From Rahnella rivi (lineage in GTDB: Bacteria; Pseudomonadota; Gammaproteobacteria; Enterobacterales; Enterobacteriaceae), in NCBI RefSeq assembly GCF_019049655.1, contig NZ_JAFMOX010000056.1:102581-166580 (forward strand): a stretch of 64,000 nt of DNA, given 5' to 3'. The position numbers and the translations under genes are program-made. This document shows positions 56,019 to 63,904 of the stretch, piece after piece (position 1 is the stretch's first letter; each line of letters opens with the position of its first letter). The notes under the pieces were generated by a model that saw only the letters and a program-made list of their open reading frames with translations, had not been told where the DNA came from and did not search any database.

Positions 56019-57821
56019 ATGACGACTCAGGCTCCTCCAAATTCACTGCTCCCGCTGACCCCCGAGCAAATGACCCGCCTTCAATCGGCGACGGGTGACT
56101 TCTCGCCCACTCAGATGGCCTGGCTCTCCGGTTATTTCTGGGGAAGGGTAAACCAGCAACCTGACGTGGTTTCTGCGCCGGTTTCCGCCCCGGCAGCGGC
56201 GTCGATCACCTTGATCTCCGCATCGCAAACCGGCAATGCCCGCCGCGTTGCCGAGCAACTGCGTGACGATTTGATCGCCGCGAAGCTGAATGTCAATCTG
56301 GTGAACGCCGGTGACTACAAATTCAAGCAAATTGGACAGGAAAAACTGCTCCTGATCGTGGCCTCCACGCAAGGCGAAGGCGAGCAGGCGGAAGAAGCCG
56401 TCGCGCTGCATAAATTCCTGCAATCCAAAAAAGCGCCGCAAATGAAAGATACCGCCTTTGCGGTATTTGCACTGGGCGATACGTCTTACGAATTCTTCTG
56501 TCAGGCCGGTAAAGACTTTGATACCCGCCTGGGGGAGCTGGGCGCGGAGCGGTTGTTAGACCGCGTGGATGCCGACGTTGAGTACAAAGACGTGGCGCAG
56601 GCGTGGCGCAAGCGCATAGTCGATGTGCTGAAACAGCGCGTACCGGCTGACGTTTCTGCACAGCCTGCACCGACGCTGGCGGGCAGTGTGAATCAGGTCG
56701 ACAGCAGCCCTTACACCAAAGAATTGCCGCTGACGGCGACCCTCGCGGTAAACCAGAAAATTACCGGTCGGGATTCTGATAAAGACGTTCGTCATCTGGA
56801 AATTGATCTGGGTGATTCCGGTTTGCGCTACCAGCCAGGCGATGCGCTGGGCATCTGGTTTGAAAACGATCCGCAGCTGGTGCAGGAAATCGTCGAGCTG
56901 TTATGGCTGAAAGGCGATGAAACCGTTGAAGTGAATGATAAAAAACTGTCGCTTTCAGACGCCCTGCAACACCACATTGAACTGACCCAGAACACTACGC
57001 CTATCATTGAGAAATACGCCGGTCTGTGTCGTGATGAACAGCTGACCGGTTTACTGGCGGACAAATCTGCGCTTCAGCACTACGCGCAGACCGTGCCTTT
57101 CGTCGATATGGTGCGCCGCGCGCCGACTGAGCTGGATGCTCAACAGCTGGTGGATTTACTGCGTCCGCTGACGCCGCGCCTCTATTCGATTGCCTCTTCG
57201 CAGGCGGAAACCGAATCTGAAGTCCATATTACCGTTGGCGTGGTGCGTTACGATATCGATGGCCGTCCGCGTTCTGGCGGTGCATCCGGTTACCTGGCGG
57301 ATCGTCTGGAAGAAGATGGTGAACTGAAAGTGTTTATCGAGCACAACGACAACTTCCGCCTGCCAGCCAATCCTGAAACGCCGGTCATTATGATTGGTCC
57401 GGGTACCGGCATCGCGCCGTTCCGCGCCTTTATTCAGCAGCGTGATAACGATGGCGCAACTGGCAAAAACTGGCTGTTCTTCGGCAACCCGCACTTTACT
57501 GACGATTTTCTCTATCAGGTGGAATGGCAGCGTTACGTGAAAGACGGCCTGCTGACCCATATCTCTCTGGCATGGTCACGCGATCAGGCTGAAAAAGTTT
57601 ACGTACAGGACAAACTGCGCGAGCAAGGTGCGGAAGTCTGGCAATGGTTGCAGGAAGGCGCGCACGTGTATGTCTGCGGTGACGCTAACCGTATGGCGAA
57701 GGACGTCGAGCAGGCGTTGCTGGAGATCATCGCTGAATATGGCGTGATGGATCTGGAAACTGCCGACGAATACCTCAGTGAGCTGCGCCTGGATCGCCGT
57801 TATCAGCGCGACGTGTATTAA
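56019..57821 (+). CDS. cysJ: Sulfite reductase flavoprotein alpha subunit
   Basis: 600 residues (E. coli 599). It passes electrons from NADPH through FAD and FMN to the CysI hemoprotein. The flavodoxin domain (about 64-200) carries [16 protein letters not shown] connecting domain is followed by the FAD motif RLYSIASS (about 387-394), the [11 protein letters not shown] region and NADP-binding [12 protein letters not shown] (about 455-466) and YVCGDANRM (about 548). The C-terminal aromatic is the Tyr of RDVY. First gene of cysJIH with 12 bases to cysI. Confidence 0.98.
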   Translation: MTTQAPPNSLLPLTPEQMTRLQSATGDFSPTQMAWLSGYFWGRVNQQPDVVSAPVSAPAAASITLISASQTGNARRVAEQLRDDLIAAKLNVNLVNAGDYKFKQIGQEKLLLIVASTQGEGEQAEEAVALHKFLQSKKAPQMKDTAFAVFALGDTSYEFFCQAGKDFDTRLGELGAERLLDRVDADVEYKDVAQAWRKRIVDVLKQRVPADVSAQPAPTLAGSVNQVDSSPYTKELPLTATLAVNQKITGRDSDKDVRHLEIDLGDSGLRYQPGDALGIWFENDPQLVQEIVELLWLKGDETVEVNDKKLSLSDALQHHIELTQNTTPIIEKYAGLCRDEQLTGLLADKSALQHYAQTVPFVDMVRRAPTELDAQQLVDLLRPLTPRLYSIASSQAETESEVHITVGVVRYDIDGRPRSGGASGYLADRLEEDGELKVFIEHNDNFRLPANPETPVIMIGPGTGIAPFRAFIQQRDNDGATGKNWLFFGNPHFTDDFLYQVEWQRYVKDGLLTHISLAWSRDQAEKVYVQDKLREQGAEVWQWLQEGAHVYVCGDANRMAKDVEQALLEIIAEYGVMDLETADEYLSELRLDRRYQRDVY

Positions 57822-57833
57822 CGAATTTGAGCA

Positions 57834-59585
57834 ATGAGCGAAAACCTTATGAGCAATAAGTTGTGGAGTGAACTCAATCCCGGTCCGGGCCCGTTAATCG
57901 TGGCCGCCCCGCTGGCTGACGCCGAGCGCCTGAAAAAGGAAAGCAATTTCCTGCGCGGAACCATCACAGAAGATTTAAAAGACGGCCTGACTGGCGGTTT
58001 TAACGGTGACAACTTCCTGTTAATCCGTTTCCACGGCATGTATCAGCAGGATGACCGTGATATCCGTGCCGAACGTGCCGAGCAAAAACTGGAGCCGCGT
58101 CATGCCATGATGCTGCGCTGCCGTTTGCCGGGCGGTGTGATGACGCCTGCGCAGTGGCTGGGCATCGACAAATTCGCCGATGACAGCACGATTTACGGCA
58201 GCATCCGTATCACGAACCGTCAGACATTCCAGTTCCACGGCATTCTTAAGCCGAACGTCAAACCCGTGCATCAGCTGCTGAACAAGCTGGGTCTGGATGC
58301 GCTGGCGACCGCCAACGACGTTAACCGTAACGTGTTGTGTACGTCGAATCCGGTGGAGTCAGAACTGCATCAGGAAGCGTATCAGTGGGCGAAGAAAATC
58401 TCCGAACACCTGCTGCCGCGCACGCGGGCTTACGCCGAAGTGTGGCTGGATCAGGAAAAAGTCGAAACTACCGACGAAGAGCCGATCCTCGGCGCAACGT
58501 ATTTACCGCGTAAGTTCAAAACCACCGTGGTGATCCCGCCGCAAAATGATGTGGATCTTCACGCTAACGATCTGAACTTCGTGGCAATTGCCGACAACGG
58601 CAAACTGGTCGGCTTCAACGTGCTGGTCGGCGGCGGGCTTTCTATCGCACACGGCGATAAAGCCACGTACGCGCGCACCGCGAGCGAGCTGGGCTTTATT
58701 CCGCTGGAGAATACGCTGGCCGTGGCCGAAGCGGTGGTCACCACGCAGCGCGACTGGGGTAACCGTACTAACCGTAAAAACGCCAAAACTAAATACACCC
58801 TGGAACGCGTGGGTGTGCCGGTATTCAAAGCCGAAGTTGAAAAACGCGCCGGGATTCAGTTTGCGGATATCCGCCCTTATGAATTCACCGGTCGCGGCGA
58901 TCGCATCGGTTGGGTTAAAGGCATCGACAAACAATGGCACCTGACGCTGTTTATCGAAAATGGCCGTATTCTCGATTATCCGGGCAAGCCGCTGAAAACC
59001 GGTCTGGCAGAAATTGCTAAGATCCATAAAGGCGATTTCAGGCTTACTGCTAACCAGAACCTGATCGTGGCGGGTGTTTCGGAAAAAGACAAAGACGCGA
59101 TCGAAACGCTGGCGCGTAATCACGGCCTGATCGACGACGGCGTCACCGAGCAGCGCAAAAACTCGATGGCCTGCGTGTCTTATCCGACCTGTCCGCTGGC
59201 GATGGCAGAAGCAGAACGCTTCCTGCCGGAATTTGTGACCAAAGTCGAAGATATCATGCATGGCCACGGCGTAGGCGATGAACATATCGTTCTGCGCGTC
59301 ACCGGGTGCCCTAACGGCTGCGGGCGTGCATTGCTGGCTGAGATCGGTTTAGTCGGCAAAGCGATGAACCGCTACAACCTGCATCTTGGCGGCAACCGTG
59401 CGGGTACGCGCATTCCGCGTATGTACCGCGAAAATATTTCTGATACAGAGATCCTGAGCATCATCGATGAGCTGGTGGGTCGCTGGGCAAAAGAGCGCGA
59501 AACAAACGAAGGCTTCGGTGACTTTGTGATCCGCGCAGGCATCATCAGGCCGGTGCTCGATCCGGCTCGTGATTTTTACGACTAA
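57834..59585 (+). CDS. cysI: Sulfite reductase hemoprotein beta subunit
   Basis: 583 residues, 13 longer than E. coli at the N-terminus. It reduces sulfite to sulfide by six electrons at siroheme coupled to a 4Fe-4S cluster. Cluster cysteines are in [13 protein letters not shown] (about 447 and 453) and [11 protein letters not shown] (about 492 and 496, the latter bridging to siroheme). Sulfite-binding basic residues lie in [12 protein letters not shown] and related repeats. The ATG at 57834 is used; a second ATG at 57849 is possible, and neither has a strong ribosome site. Confidence 0.97.
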   Translation: MSENLMSNKLWSELNPGPGPLIVAAPLADAERLKKESNFLRGTITEDLKDGLTGGFNGDNFLLIRFHGMYQQDDRDIRAERAEQKLEPRHAMMLRCRLPGGVMTPAQWLGIDKFADDSTIYGSIRITNRQTFQFHGILKPNVKPVHQLLNKLGLDALATANDVNRNVLCTSNPVESELHQEAYQWAKKISEHLLPRTRAYAEVWLDQEKVETTDEEPILGATYLPRKFKTTVVIPPQNDVDLHANDLNFVAIADNGKLVGFNVLVGGGLSIAHGDKATYARTASELGFIPLENTLAVAEAVVTTQRDWGNRTNRKNAKTKYTLERVGVPVFKAEVEKRAGIQFADIRPYEFTGRGDRIGWVKGIDKQWHLTLFIENGRILDYPGKPLKTGLAEIAKIHKGDFRLTANQNLIVAGVSEKDKDAIETLARNHGLIDDGVTEQRKNSMACVSYPTCPLAMAEAERFLPEFVTKVEDIMHGHGVGDEHIVLRVTGCPNGCGRALLAEIGLVGKAMNRYNLHLGGNRAGTRIPRMYRENISDTEILSIIDELVGRWAKERETNEGFGDFVIRAGIIRPVLDPARDFYD

Positions 59586-59609
59586 GCACGACGACTTATC
59601 GGAGACGCT

Positions 59610-60341
59610 ATGAGTTTACTCAGTCTTGCGCAATTGAATGAGTTACCGAAATCCGGGCAGGCGATGGCGCTGGCGGAAATTAACGTCAGCCTCGAAAAGC
59701 TGTCGGCACAGGAGCGTGTGCAATGGGCGCTGGAAAACATGCCCGGCGAATTCGCGCTTTCCTCCAGTTTCGGCATTCAGGCGGCAGTTTGTCTGCATCT
59801 GGTGACTCAGCAGAAATCCGATATTCCGGTGATCCTTACCGATACCGGTTATCTGTTTCCGGAAACTTATCAGTTCATCGATACGCTCACTGAACAGCTG
59901 AATCTGAATCTGCAGGTGTTTCGCGCAGAACAGTCACCCGCGTGGCAGGAAGCGCGCTACGGTAAGCTTTGGGAACAGGGCGTAGAAGGGATCGAACAGT
60001 ACAATCAGATCAACAAAGTTGAGCCGATGAACCGTGCGATTGAGCAACTCGGCGTGCAGACCTGGTTCGCTGGTCTGCGCCGTGAGCAGTCTGGCAGCCG
60101 TGCGCATCTGCCGGTGCTGGCCGTTCAGCGCGGGGTGTTTAAGCTCCTGCCGATTATCGACTGGGACAATCGTCAGATTTTCCAATATCTGAAAGACAAC
60201 GGTCTGAGTTATCACCCGCTCTGGGATCAGGGCTATCTTTCCGTGGGTGACACCCATACCACGAAAAAGTGGGAAGAAGGGATGAAGGAAGAAGACACGC
60301 GCTTCTTTGGTCTGAAACGTGAATGCGGCCTGCACGAATAA
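59610..60341 (+). CDS. cysH: Phosphoadenosine phosphosulfate reductase
   Basis: 243 residues (E. coli 244). It reduces PAPS to sulfite with thioredoxin as donor. It has a PP-loop type nucleotide site [13 protein letters not shown] (about 50-62), [12 protein letters not shown] (about 76-87) and the C-terminal catalytic KRECGLHE with a single cysteine, so it is the thioredoxin-dependent PAPS type without an iron-sulfur cluster. GGAG precedes the ATG at 59610. Last gene of the operon, followed by a terminator. Confidence 0.98.
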   Translation: MSLLSLAQLNELPKSGQAMALAEINVSLEKLSAQERVQWALENMPGEFALSSSFGIQAAVCLHLVTQQKSDIPVILTDTGYLFPETYQFIDTLTEQLNLNLQVFRAEQSPAWQEARYGKLWEQGVEGIEQYNQINKVEPMNRAIEQLGVQTWFAGLRREQSGSRAHLPVLAVQRGVFKLLPIIDWDNRQIFQYLKDNGLSYHPLWDQGYLSVGDTHTTKKWEEGMKEEDTRFFGLKRECGLHE

Positions 60342-60364
60342 TCTTTCGCTGCATCTTTCCCAAT

Positions 60365-60394
60365 AAAAAAACGGACGCTTATGGCGTCCGTTTT
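60365..60394. terminator. Bidirectional terminator between cysH and iap
   Basis: An 11-bp stem AAAACGGACGC/GCGTCCGTTTT with a five-base loop separates convergent genes. Confidence 0.92.
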
Positions 60395-60416
60395 CAATTG
60401 CACGGCCAGTAAAAAG

Positions 60417-61454
60417 TCAGGCGTGTTTGGCCGGTTTCGCCAGCGCTTTCAGCAGCGGGAACAATACTTTCACACTGTCTCTGGCGCGCTTGTCGATGCG
60501 CCCAGGTAACACGCTGTCGAGATATTGCAGATTATCAAACTGGCTCTGATACCGTGCAGTGCCCAGCGGGAAATGGCTGCTGATCGCCCGTTGCTGGACG
60601 CCGTCTTTTTTACCCAGCGCGTAATTGGTGGCAGTGACATTCAGCAGTGGCAGACGCGCATCGTCCAGCGCCTGTAAACCTTCACAACAATGTGCCCCTG
60701 CATGACTTTCCGCCGGGATCCCCAGACTGTGGGCAATATTAATTGCCCGCACGCGGGTCAGTTTAGCCACCGCCGCCGAGGTGTTCACCCCGCTGTTGAA
60801 ATACAACTTATCGCCGGTGATCAGTGAATCCAGATTGATCACCAGCAGCGTATTTTTCTTCTCTTCGGCACTCATCCGCTTAATAAAGTCTTCTGCGCCT
60901 TTCGCCCCGGTTTCTTCGGCACTCAGCGCGACAAAACGCAGGCTGTAATGCGTCGGGATGGCTTCCATCCGCTCGGCCAGCTCCATCATCACGCCGATGC
61001 CGGACGCATTGTCATCGACACCCTGCAATGTCAGGCCGCCAAGGTTGTGATTGGTGTCGGCGTCACTTTGCGGCATATAGGTGTCGAAATGGGCCATCAC
61101 AATGATTTGCTGTGGCACTTCACCGGCGCGCGCGGCGATCACCGATGTGGCATGAAGGGTATGCCAGTCCTGCTTGCCATCGTTGCTGGTGTAGAGATAA
61201 CGGGTATCGAAACCGCGCAGATTGCTCTGGTAACCGAATTTAGTAAATTGCTGATTCAGATATTCGGCGGCGATCAGCTCCGCCGGACTGCCTGCCATCC
61301 GCCCCGGAAAATAGGTGGCGATATGACGAATTTGCTGACTGGCAATTTTGCCCATCGGGGGAAGCGGCGCAGTGGCCGCCAGCGCATGGCCCATACCGGC
61401 GCAGCTCAGGCCTAAAGCCAGCAGCGACAGCTTCATGCGTAAGAAAGAAAACAT
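60417..61454 (-). CDS. iap: Alkaline phosphatase isozyme conversion aminopeptidase
   Basis: 345 residues, equal to E. coli Iap. A periplasmic M28-family zinc aminopeptidase that trims N-terminal arginine from alkaline phosphatase. The signal peptide (about 1-26) ends ALA. Zinc ligands: His in MAHFDTY (about 118), Asp in GVDDNASG (about 150), Glu in SAEETGAKG (about 184). The ATG at 61454 has AAGGA 9 bases upstream; a TTG two codons earlier is less likely. In E. coli a type I-E CRISPR-Cas locus lies between cysH and iap; here the two are adjacent. Confidence 0.93.
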   Translation of the reverse strand: MFSFLRMKLSLLALGLSCAGMGHALAATAPLPPMGKIASQQIRHIATYFPGRMAGSPAELIAAEYLNQQFTKFGYQSNLRGFDTRYLYTSNDGKQDWHTLHATSVIAARAGEVPQQIIVMAHFDTYMPQSDADTNHNLGGLTLQGVDDNASGIGVMMELAERMEAIPTHYSLRFVALSAEETGAKGAEDFIKRMSAEEKKNTLLVINLDSLITGDKLYFNSGVNTSAAVAKLTRVRAINIAHSLGIPAESHAGAHCCEGLQALDDARLPLLNVTATNYALGKKDGVQQRAISSHFPLGTARYQSQFDNLQYLDSVLPGRIDKRARDSVKVLFPLLKALAKPAKHA

Positions 61455-61563
61455 AGCCAAAAATCCTTGTAAATTGGTCAGGGTGACCGGAAGGCAATCA
61501 AAGCAGCAGGCCGCGTGTGGCGGTCTTACAGGGCGGATAGTATGCGATTGTGTGAGCCAATAG

Positions 61564-61854
61564 ACAATTTCCCAAATTCGAAATCGCTCTTTTTGTCGCG
61601 ACCGCCATAGGCGAAAGGGTCATGAAAAATATTCAGGCAGAGAAAAATCCCGCAAGACCGAGCGCCGCCTTGCGCTCTATATTCCATTTAGTAATGCAGC
61701 TAACTCAGCCATTGCAGCTTTAAGTAACACATCAACTATGCTTCCTAAATTACAACTTGCATTTATCGGCTCGAAATCAGACGCCGGGGCCGTTCGCTCG
61801 GTAGTTGAAGCTAAAGGCGGTAAATTCTTGCACTCCACACCAAATGGCTCCTAA
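61564..61854 (+). pseudogene. Startless open reading frame, possible gene remnant
   Basis: 96 sense codons run uninterrupted from the TAG at 61561 to the TAA at 61852. The translation is basic near the start (RDRHRRKGHEKYSGREKSRK) and then Ala/Ser/Leu rich. The only ATG in frame is at 61738, leaving 38 codons, with no ribosome site. It might be the tail of a degraded or satellite-phage gene. I do not recognise the family, and it may be non-coding. Confidence 0.3.
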
Positions 61855-61948
61855 ATAGCGACAAGGCCGCTGGCTTGACCGGCGACAGTCGGCCATAGCT
61901 GTCGGTCGTGACAAGCAGAAATCGGCCAAGAGCGGACGTTGTCGCTAT
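61855..61948. repeat. 94-bp inverted-repeat element
   Basis: ATAGCGACAA (61855-61864) is the reverse complement of TTGTCGCTAT (61939-61948), with CCTA just outside on the left and TAGG on the right extending the symmetry. An inner pair CGACAG/CTGTCG forms a second stem. The size and terminal inverted repeats resemble a MITE or intergenic repeat unit; it also lies just beyond the lysE stop, so it may act as its 3' hairpin. Confidence 0.55.
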
Positions 61949-61958
61949 AGGTGATGAA

Positions 61959-62561
61959 TTACGGGATCAGGCTGTGCAGAGAAAAAGCAATTAGCAACAT
62001 CCCGCCCGCAATGTTGACGTATTTTTTGAGCATTAATGGGTTGGCTTTTTTTACTGAAAAGATCAGTGTTTGGCTAACAGCGTAAAGCCAAACGCTCATA
62101 ACGACTATATGTACTGATGCCAGTGTCAGATAGTTGCAAACACCTCCCTGTACCCCTGCGAACTGCGAAACGACTGTCAGATAGAAAATGATGGCTTTAG
62201 GATTCAAAACATTCGCTATCCAGGCCTCTCTTAAAGTCACCGAATGCTTCGTATCAGCAAATCCTTCTGGGTTTGCCCTTATGCCGTTGCGTATAAGCAT
62301 CGCTCCTAACCAGAGCAGATAGGCAGTTCCGAAAAATTTCAACACAGCAAAAATTGCTGGAGAAGATATGAGCACAGCGGTAATACCAAACCCTATGAGA
62401 ACTGCGTGGGTATAAATGCCCAAAGCTGTTCCGGCAAGAGTCCTGAACAGCCCTTTGTGACCGCCTGCCAGAGCACCGCTCATAACAAGAGTGAAGCTTG
62501 CTCCGGGGGACAGTGCAACAGGGAGTAGTGCTGGCATAAACCCAAGAAGGTTTAGATCCAT
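61959..62561 (-). CDS. LysE/RhtB-family amino acid exporter
   Basis: 200 residues with six predicted helices, the usual size for RhtB-type exporters. Family landmarks are LSPGASFTLVMSGALAGGHKGL near residues 18-39 and the central NVLNPKAIIFYLTV (about 118-131). Substrates of the family are lysine, homoserine, threonine and other small amino acids; which one applies here cannot be read. Base composition is more AT-rich than in the core genes, and similar short repeats lie on both sides, suggesting acquisition. Confidence 0.85.
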   Translation of the reverse strand: MDLNLLGFMPALLPVALSPGASFTLVMSGALAGGHKGLFRTLAGTALGIYTHAVLIGFGITAVLISSPAIFAVLKFFGTAYLLWLGAMLIRNGIRANPEGFADTKHSVTLREAWIANVLNPKAIIFYLTVVSQFAGVQGGVCNYLTLASVHIVVMSVWLYAVSQTLIFSVKKANPLMLKKYVNIAGGMLLIAFSLHSLIP

Positions 62562-62801
62562 AGATTTTTGATAGTCATTGACGCTCTACTGTATTGCCAG
62601 TCAAGGCGCTTCGAGAATGTTGTATTTAACACAATGAAAACATATAGCCGCCATGAATGAAAGGTCGGCTCCTCGCTCTCAGCAGACCTTCAGCGTCAGG
62701 TGTTTTGTCTGCTGTGTGCCAGAAGCGGACATTGATATGGGTTGCAATAAGCAAAATGCTAAGATAATTTTCTCATCTGAGATGCAGAAACTTTGTCCGA
62801 T

Positions 62802-62924
62802 TCACAGAACCTCAACAACTTCAAACTCTTCTGCGACCAGCTCCATATCATCACAAAAAACGCACCAGTCGCTTCGAAGCCAATCTGATAAGGGGGTCGT
62901 GGGCAAACCGTGAGAAAAATCATG
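62802..62924 (-). pseudogene. Possible truncated reading frame
   Basis: A minus-strand frame bounded by stops at 62925-62927 and 62802-62804 encodes about 40 residues with an acidic tail (CDDMELVAEEFEVVEVL). There is no start codon with a ribosome site. It could be the 3' end of a lost gene, or chance. Confidence 0.2.
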
Positions 62925-63079
62925 TTAACGAGATAATTCATTGCTTTTCCTAGAATTTACCCCAGCTAAATTTTGTACCTGTGAACGGTTGAAGATATTC
63001 CCACTTCGGCTCTTGTTGTGCCATGGTTAGCACGATTGGCATCTGTTGATACAACTCCCTTTCGAGAACACAGTCTGAT

Positions 63080-63099
63080 TACTGTATTTAAATACAGTT
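63080..63099. promoter_or_regulatory. LexA (SOS) box
   Basis: TACTGTATTTAAATACAGTT contains the perfect 16-base palindrome CTGT-N8-ACAG (63082-63097) with AT-only centre, very close to the E. coli LexA consensus. It lies 28 bases before the start codon at 63128 and so should repress that gene until DNA damage. Confidence 0.92.
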
Positions 63100-63127
63100 T
63101 TTATTTTACTTTCTATGAGGGATTAAT

Positions 63128-63871
63128 ATGTCAGATACAGATCCGAATTCAGGCCCAGGCTGGAATGATCATGATACGCCTTATGGCACTATTCATAGTT
63201 ATGATGCCCCTGGCTCCTTGGGTACCGGCGGGAATGCTGGTTCACACACCAACATAGGCCCAACAACAAGGTTAAGCATACCTTCAACTAAAACGTACGA
63301 TGGTATCTATATGACCATGTGCGCAAATAACCTGATGGCACATGAGGGGTTTGTAAATGCTATTTATGCTGACTCAAAAGGGAACCCAACAGTTGGAATA
63401 GGTCATTTACTTGCCAATATTGATGCGGCTTTAGGCATGCGATTTTTGAAAACGTATCATCAGTCATTAGGCCACGGGGACAGCAGCAATATTGAAGTAG
63501 CTGCTACATCCACGGATGTCCGAAATGGTTATAATCAGGTTTTGAATCATCCAGGCTCCCGTGCTGCCGTGCATCTCAGCAATGATGATGCGATACAAGC
63601 CTGTATTGCGGATGTACAAGAAACTGAGAAAGGGTTGCGGGGATTGTATGCAAACTATGATCATTTTACCGATAACGCTAAAACTGGACTTGTAGATATG
63701 GGATTTAACTTGGGTATTCCACGCTTACGCAATGAATTCCCAAAATTTAATGCTGCGGTGAATCGGGGAGATTGGGGGACTGCAGCGACTGAATCGCATC
63801 GTACGGGAATTGGTGATAAGAGAAACGCCGATACTGCACACAATTTCCAACAGGCACTTGCTGGTCATTAA
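63128..63871 (+). CDS. Putative SOS-induced bacteriocin with T4-type lysozyme domain
   Basis: 247 residues, no signal peptide. Residues 1-55 are Gly/Ser/Asn/Pro rich as in colicin translocation domains. SGPGWNDHDTPYG (8-20) matches the spacing of the colicin TolB box (G-x-G-W-x5-P-aromatic-G). From about 60 the T4-lysozyme fold begins: catalytic Glu73, Asp82 and Thr88 fall at the E11/D20/T26 spacing of T4 lysozyme, inside AHEGFVNAIYADSKGNPTVG followed by IGHLL. The GH24 C-terminal helices include DMGFNLG (190-196) and RGDWGTAA (213-220). It should cleave murein. GAGGGA lies 5 bases before the ATG. An endolysin or T6SS effector are alternatives, but no phage or secretion genes are near. Confidence 0.8.
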   Translation: MSDTDPNSGPGWNDHDTPYGTIHSYDAPGSLGTGGNAGSHTNIGPTTRLSIPSTKTYDGIYMTMCANNLMAHEGFVNAIYADSKGNPTVGIGHLLANIDAALGMRFLKTYHQSLGHGDSSNIEVAATSTDVRNGYNQVLNHPGSRAAVHLSNDDAIQACIADVQETEKGLRGLYANYDHFTDNAKTGLVDMGFNLGIPRLRNEFPKFNAAVNRGDWGTAATESHRTGIGDKRNADTAHNFQQALAGH

Positions 63872-63877
63872 TAAGAA

Positions 63878-63899
63878 AAAGGCGCTAATCAGCGCCTTT
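63878..63899. terminator. Bidirectional terminator between the lysozyme gene and the convergent gene
   Basis: AAAGGCGCT/AGCGCCTTT with an AATC loop lies between two convergent stops. Confidence 0.88.
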
Positions 63900-63904
63900 C
63901 TTCA

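Larger units (their letters stand above)
61455..61958. other. iap-lysE intergenic region, accessory
   Basis: 504 bases without a confirmed gene. It carries the iap promoter, a startless open frame (61564-61854) and a 94-bp inverted-repeat element (61855-61948). Base composition becomes more AT-rich from here to the right edge. Confidence 0.55.
62562..63127. other. Region between lysE and the SOS-regulated lysozyme gene
   Basis: 566 bases without a convincing gene. It has a GCCAGAAGCGGAC repeat at 62718, an inverted repeat CAGCAGAC/GTCTGCTG around 62679-62714, an unconvincing minus-strand fragment (62802-62924) and the LexA-controlled promoter region near the right end. Confidence 0.5.

Noticed and set aside
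60342..60416. CRISPR array or cas remnant
   Set aside because: Only 75 bases with a terminator are present between cysH and iap, and no direct repeats.
62653..62913. Plus-strand open frame of 86 codons
   Set aside because: Composition is Ser/Thr/Gln rich without structure, no ribosome site, and it overlaps repeat sequence; probably chance.
63128..63871. Interpretation of the lysozyme gene as a simple prophage endolysin
   Set aside because: No holin, spanin, capsid or integrase gene is within view, the N-terminal 55 residues are atypical for endolysins and resemble colicin translocation regions, and the gene has its own LexA box. Kept as an alternative because the right flank is not visible.
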